A stretch of 5,564 nt of DNA, taken from the NCBI GenBank assembly GCA_019322855.1, contig JAHWIA010000059.1:1-5564 (forward strand), written 5' to 3'. A program made the position numbers and the translations under genes. Below, piece after piece: positions 4,592 through 5,564 of the stretch. Source of the DNA: Candidatus Woesearchaeota archaeon. GTDB lineage: Archaea; Nanobdellota; Nanobdellia; Woesearchaeales; WJKV01. Each line of letters starts with the position of its first letter. Positions within the stretch are counted from its first letter, which is position 1. A model generated the notes under the pieces. The model did no database searches and was not told the origin of the DNA. It saw nothing but the letters and a program-made list of their open reading frames with translations.

Positions 4592-5564
4592 ATGGCAGTT
4601 TTGAAGGATACAGTAAAAAAGGGTATAAAGGGCAGATTCAGACTAGAGGATATTGCGCAAAAAGATGCAAATACCACAAGAGTCATCACTCTTTCTGACA
4701 CTCACAAATTGACTATAGAATTAGTTAGAGGCGCAGTTGACCTTGCGCGGAAAACAAATGCAGACGCCATCCTTATAGCAGGCGACTTTGTAGACGGCGG
4801 AAGATTCTATGAGATTCTAGAAGACAAGGGATACAACAAAGAAGTCTACAGACAATGGGATACTTTGATACATCAGATCTTCAATAGTACTCCTGGCGAT
4901 GGTTCAGAAGAGATTTTTAAAAATTACTTTGAAGTCAATGGTATGAATGCAAGACAGATAGAAGCGTTCAAAAGGAATTTTGCAGTGCATCACCACATTA
5001 AACAAGAAATAGGTCGGTTGTTTGAGATAGAATGTATGGAAAAAACAGCATACATGTGTAAAGAATTAGAGCAAAAGCCTGAAAACTGTAAGATAGGAAT
5101 CATCTTGGGCAATCACGAACCAACTTCATGTCTGAATCCTTTAGTTATTCCACAGGAATGGATAATTCCTTGCAATGGCATCAATGAAGATCAAGGGGTT
5201 TTACAGATTAATGACCATTTCCAGGTTATAGGACATGTAGGAAGCAGTGAAAGATACGCAGGCTTGCCTGATCACATGTACAGTCATCTTAGTAGTGTAA
5301 GAGAAGGTAGACACTATAGAGAAGCATTATTGAGATGGAAGGCTAAGATGGGTGAGGGTAAATTAGAGGATCTTAGGAGAGAAATGCTTAAGGAAGATAA
5401 GACTTACGATAGATTGAAAAAGCATCTAAAGAAAGGTACAATATTGGTTACGCACAAGAGCAGTTCACCAAACGGCGCGAACGAGGAAAAGCATCCAGAT
5501 TCAATGGATGTTGACTGGGGCGCGTACAATGCAGTGACAGAAGCTGTGGAAGACACTGATAATA
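4592..5564 (+). CDS. Calcineurin-like metallophosphoesterase, C-terminus outside window
   Basis: An open frame of 324 codons runs off the right edge. Calcineurin-like metallophosphoesterase signatures appear in order: block I LSDTH (Asp36, His38), block II AGDFVDGG (Asp65), block III LGNHEP (Asn174, His175) and block IV LVTH (His288). The final GHxH block would lie past the window end. Blocks II and III are 109 residues apart, much more than the 30-40 usual in compact members. The extra segment (about 70-165) is mostly helical and contains a HHH at 133-135. The superfamily covers nucleases (SbcD/Mre11), nucleotidases and phosphatases; the specific activity cannot be named. There is no signal peptide or membrane segment. 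ATG 4592 lacks a well-spaced Shine-Dalgarno site, since the nearest GAGAGG is 18 bases away. It is on the same strand as, and 118 bases after, the TIM-barrel gene, with its own promoter. Confidence 0.87.
   Translation, partial: MAVLKDTVKKGIKGRFRLEDIAQKDANTTRVITLSDTHKLTIELVRGAVDLARKTNADAILIAGDFVDGGRFYEILEDKGYNKEVYRQWDTLIHQIFNSTPGDGSEEIFKNYFEVNGMNARQIEAFKRNFAVHHHIKQEIGRLFEIECMEKTAYMCKELEQKPENCKIGIILGNHEPTSCLNPLVIPQEWIIPCNGINEDQGVLQINDHFQVIGHVGSSERYAGLPDHMYSHLSSVREGRHYREALLRWKAKMGEGKLEDLRREMLKEDKTYDRLKKHLKKGTILVTHKSSSPNGANEEKHPDSMDVDWGAYNAVTEAVEDTDN

Noticed and set aside
1..5564. CRISPR array, insertion sequence, transposase or long direct repeats
   Set aside because: No regularly spaced repeats, terminal inverted repeats or transposase/integrase motifs were seen. 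tRNA-Lys at the edge could be an integration site, but no integrase or duplicated tRNA end is present.

Overview
The window looks archaeal. Both tRNA genes lack an encoded CCA end. The tRNA-His gene encodes its own G(-1) opposite C73. Promoters look like BRE/TATA elements, one gene appears to be leaderless, Shine-Dalgarno sites are of the GGTGA type, and a T-rich tract follows a gene. Low to moderate GC, AGA/AGG/ATA-rich codon use and several charged, coiled-coil proteins of unknown family suggest a DPANN-like archaeon (Woesearchaeota/Pacearchaeota type). That lineage is an inference, not a demonstration.

Layout. Positions 1-245 hold a divergent tRNA pair, tRNA-Lys(CTT) on the minus strand (cut by the window start) and tRNA-His(GTG) on the plus strand, with their promoters between them. 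Positions 280-1453 hold two closely spaced plus-strand genes: a soluble coiled-coil protein with a Gln/Pro-rich linker, and a polytopic membrane protein resembling the Yip1 family. A T-rich tract at 1454-1478 probably ends this unit. Positions 1479-1639 are a dense regulatory region: a TATA box, two inverted repeats (one a perfect 10-bp palindrome) and a second TATA box placed so that the next mRNA should start at its ATG. Positions 1640-4473 form a second operon: a long coiled-coil/disordered protein with a repeated Tyr-x-Pro motif, then a 664-residue TIM-barrel protein with an endonuclease IV-like metal-ligand set split by large insertions. From 4529 a separate promoter drives a calcineurin-like metallophosphoesterase that runs off the right end. 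A four-codon upstream frame precedes its start.

How they might work together. The strongest candidate for something undescribed is the 1617-5564 block: a palindrome-controlled coiled-coil gene, an enlarged endonuclease IV-like hydrolase, and a metallophosphoesterase with its own insertion. Two different metal-dependent phosphoester-hydrolase folds side by side point to nucleic-acid or phosphate-ester processing. No substrate can be assigned from sequence alone, and the third gene may be independent because it has its own promoter.
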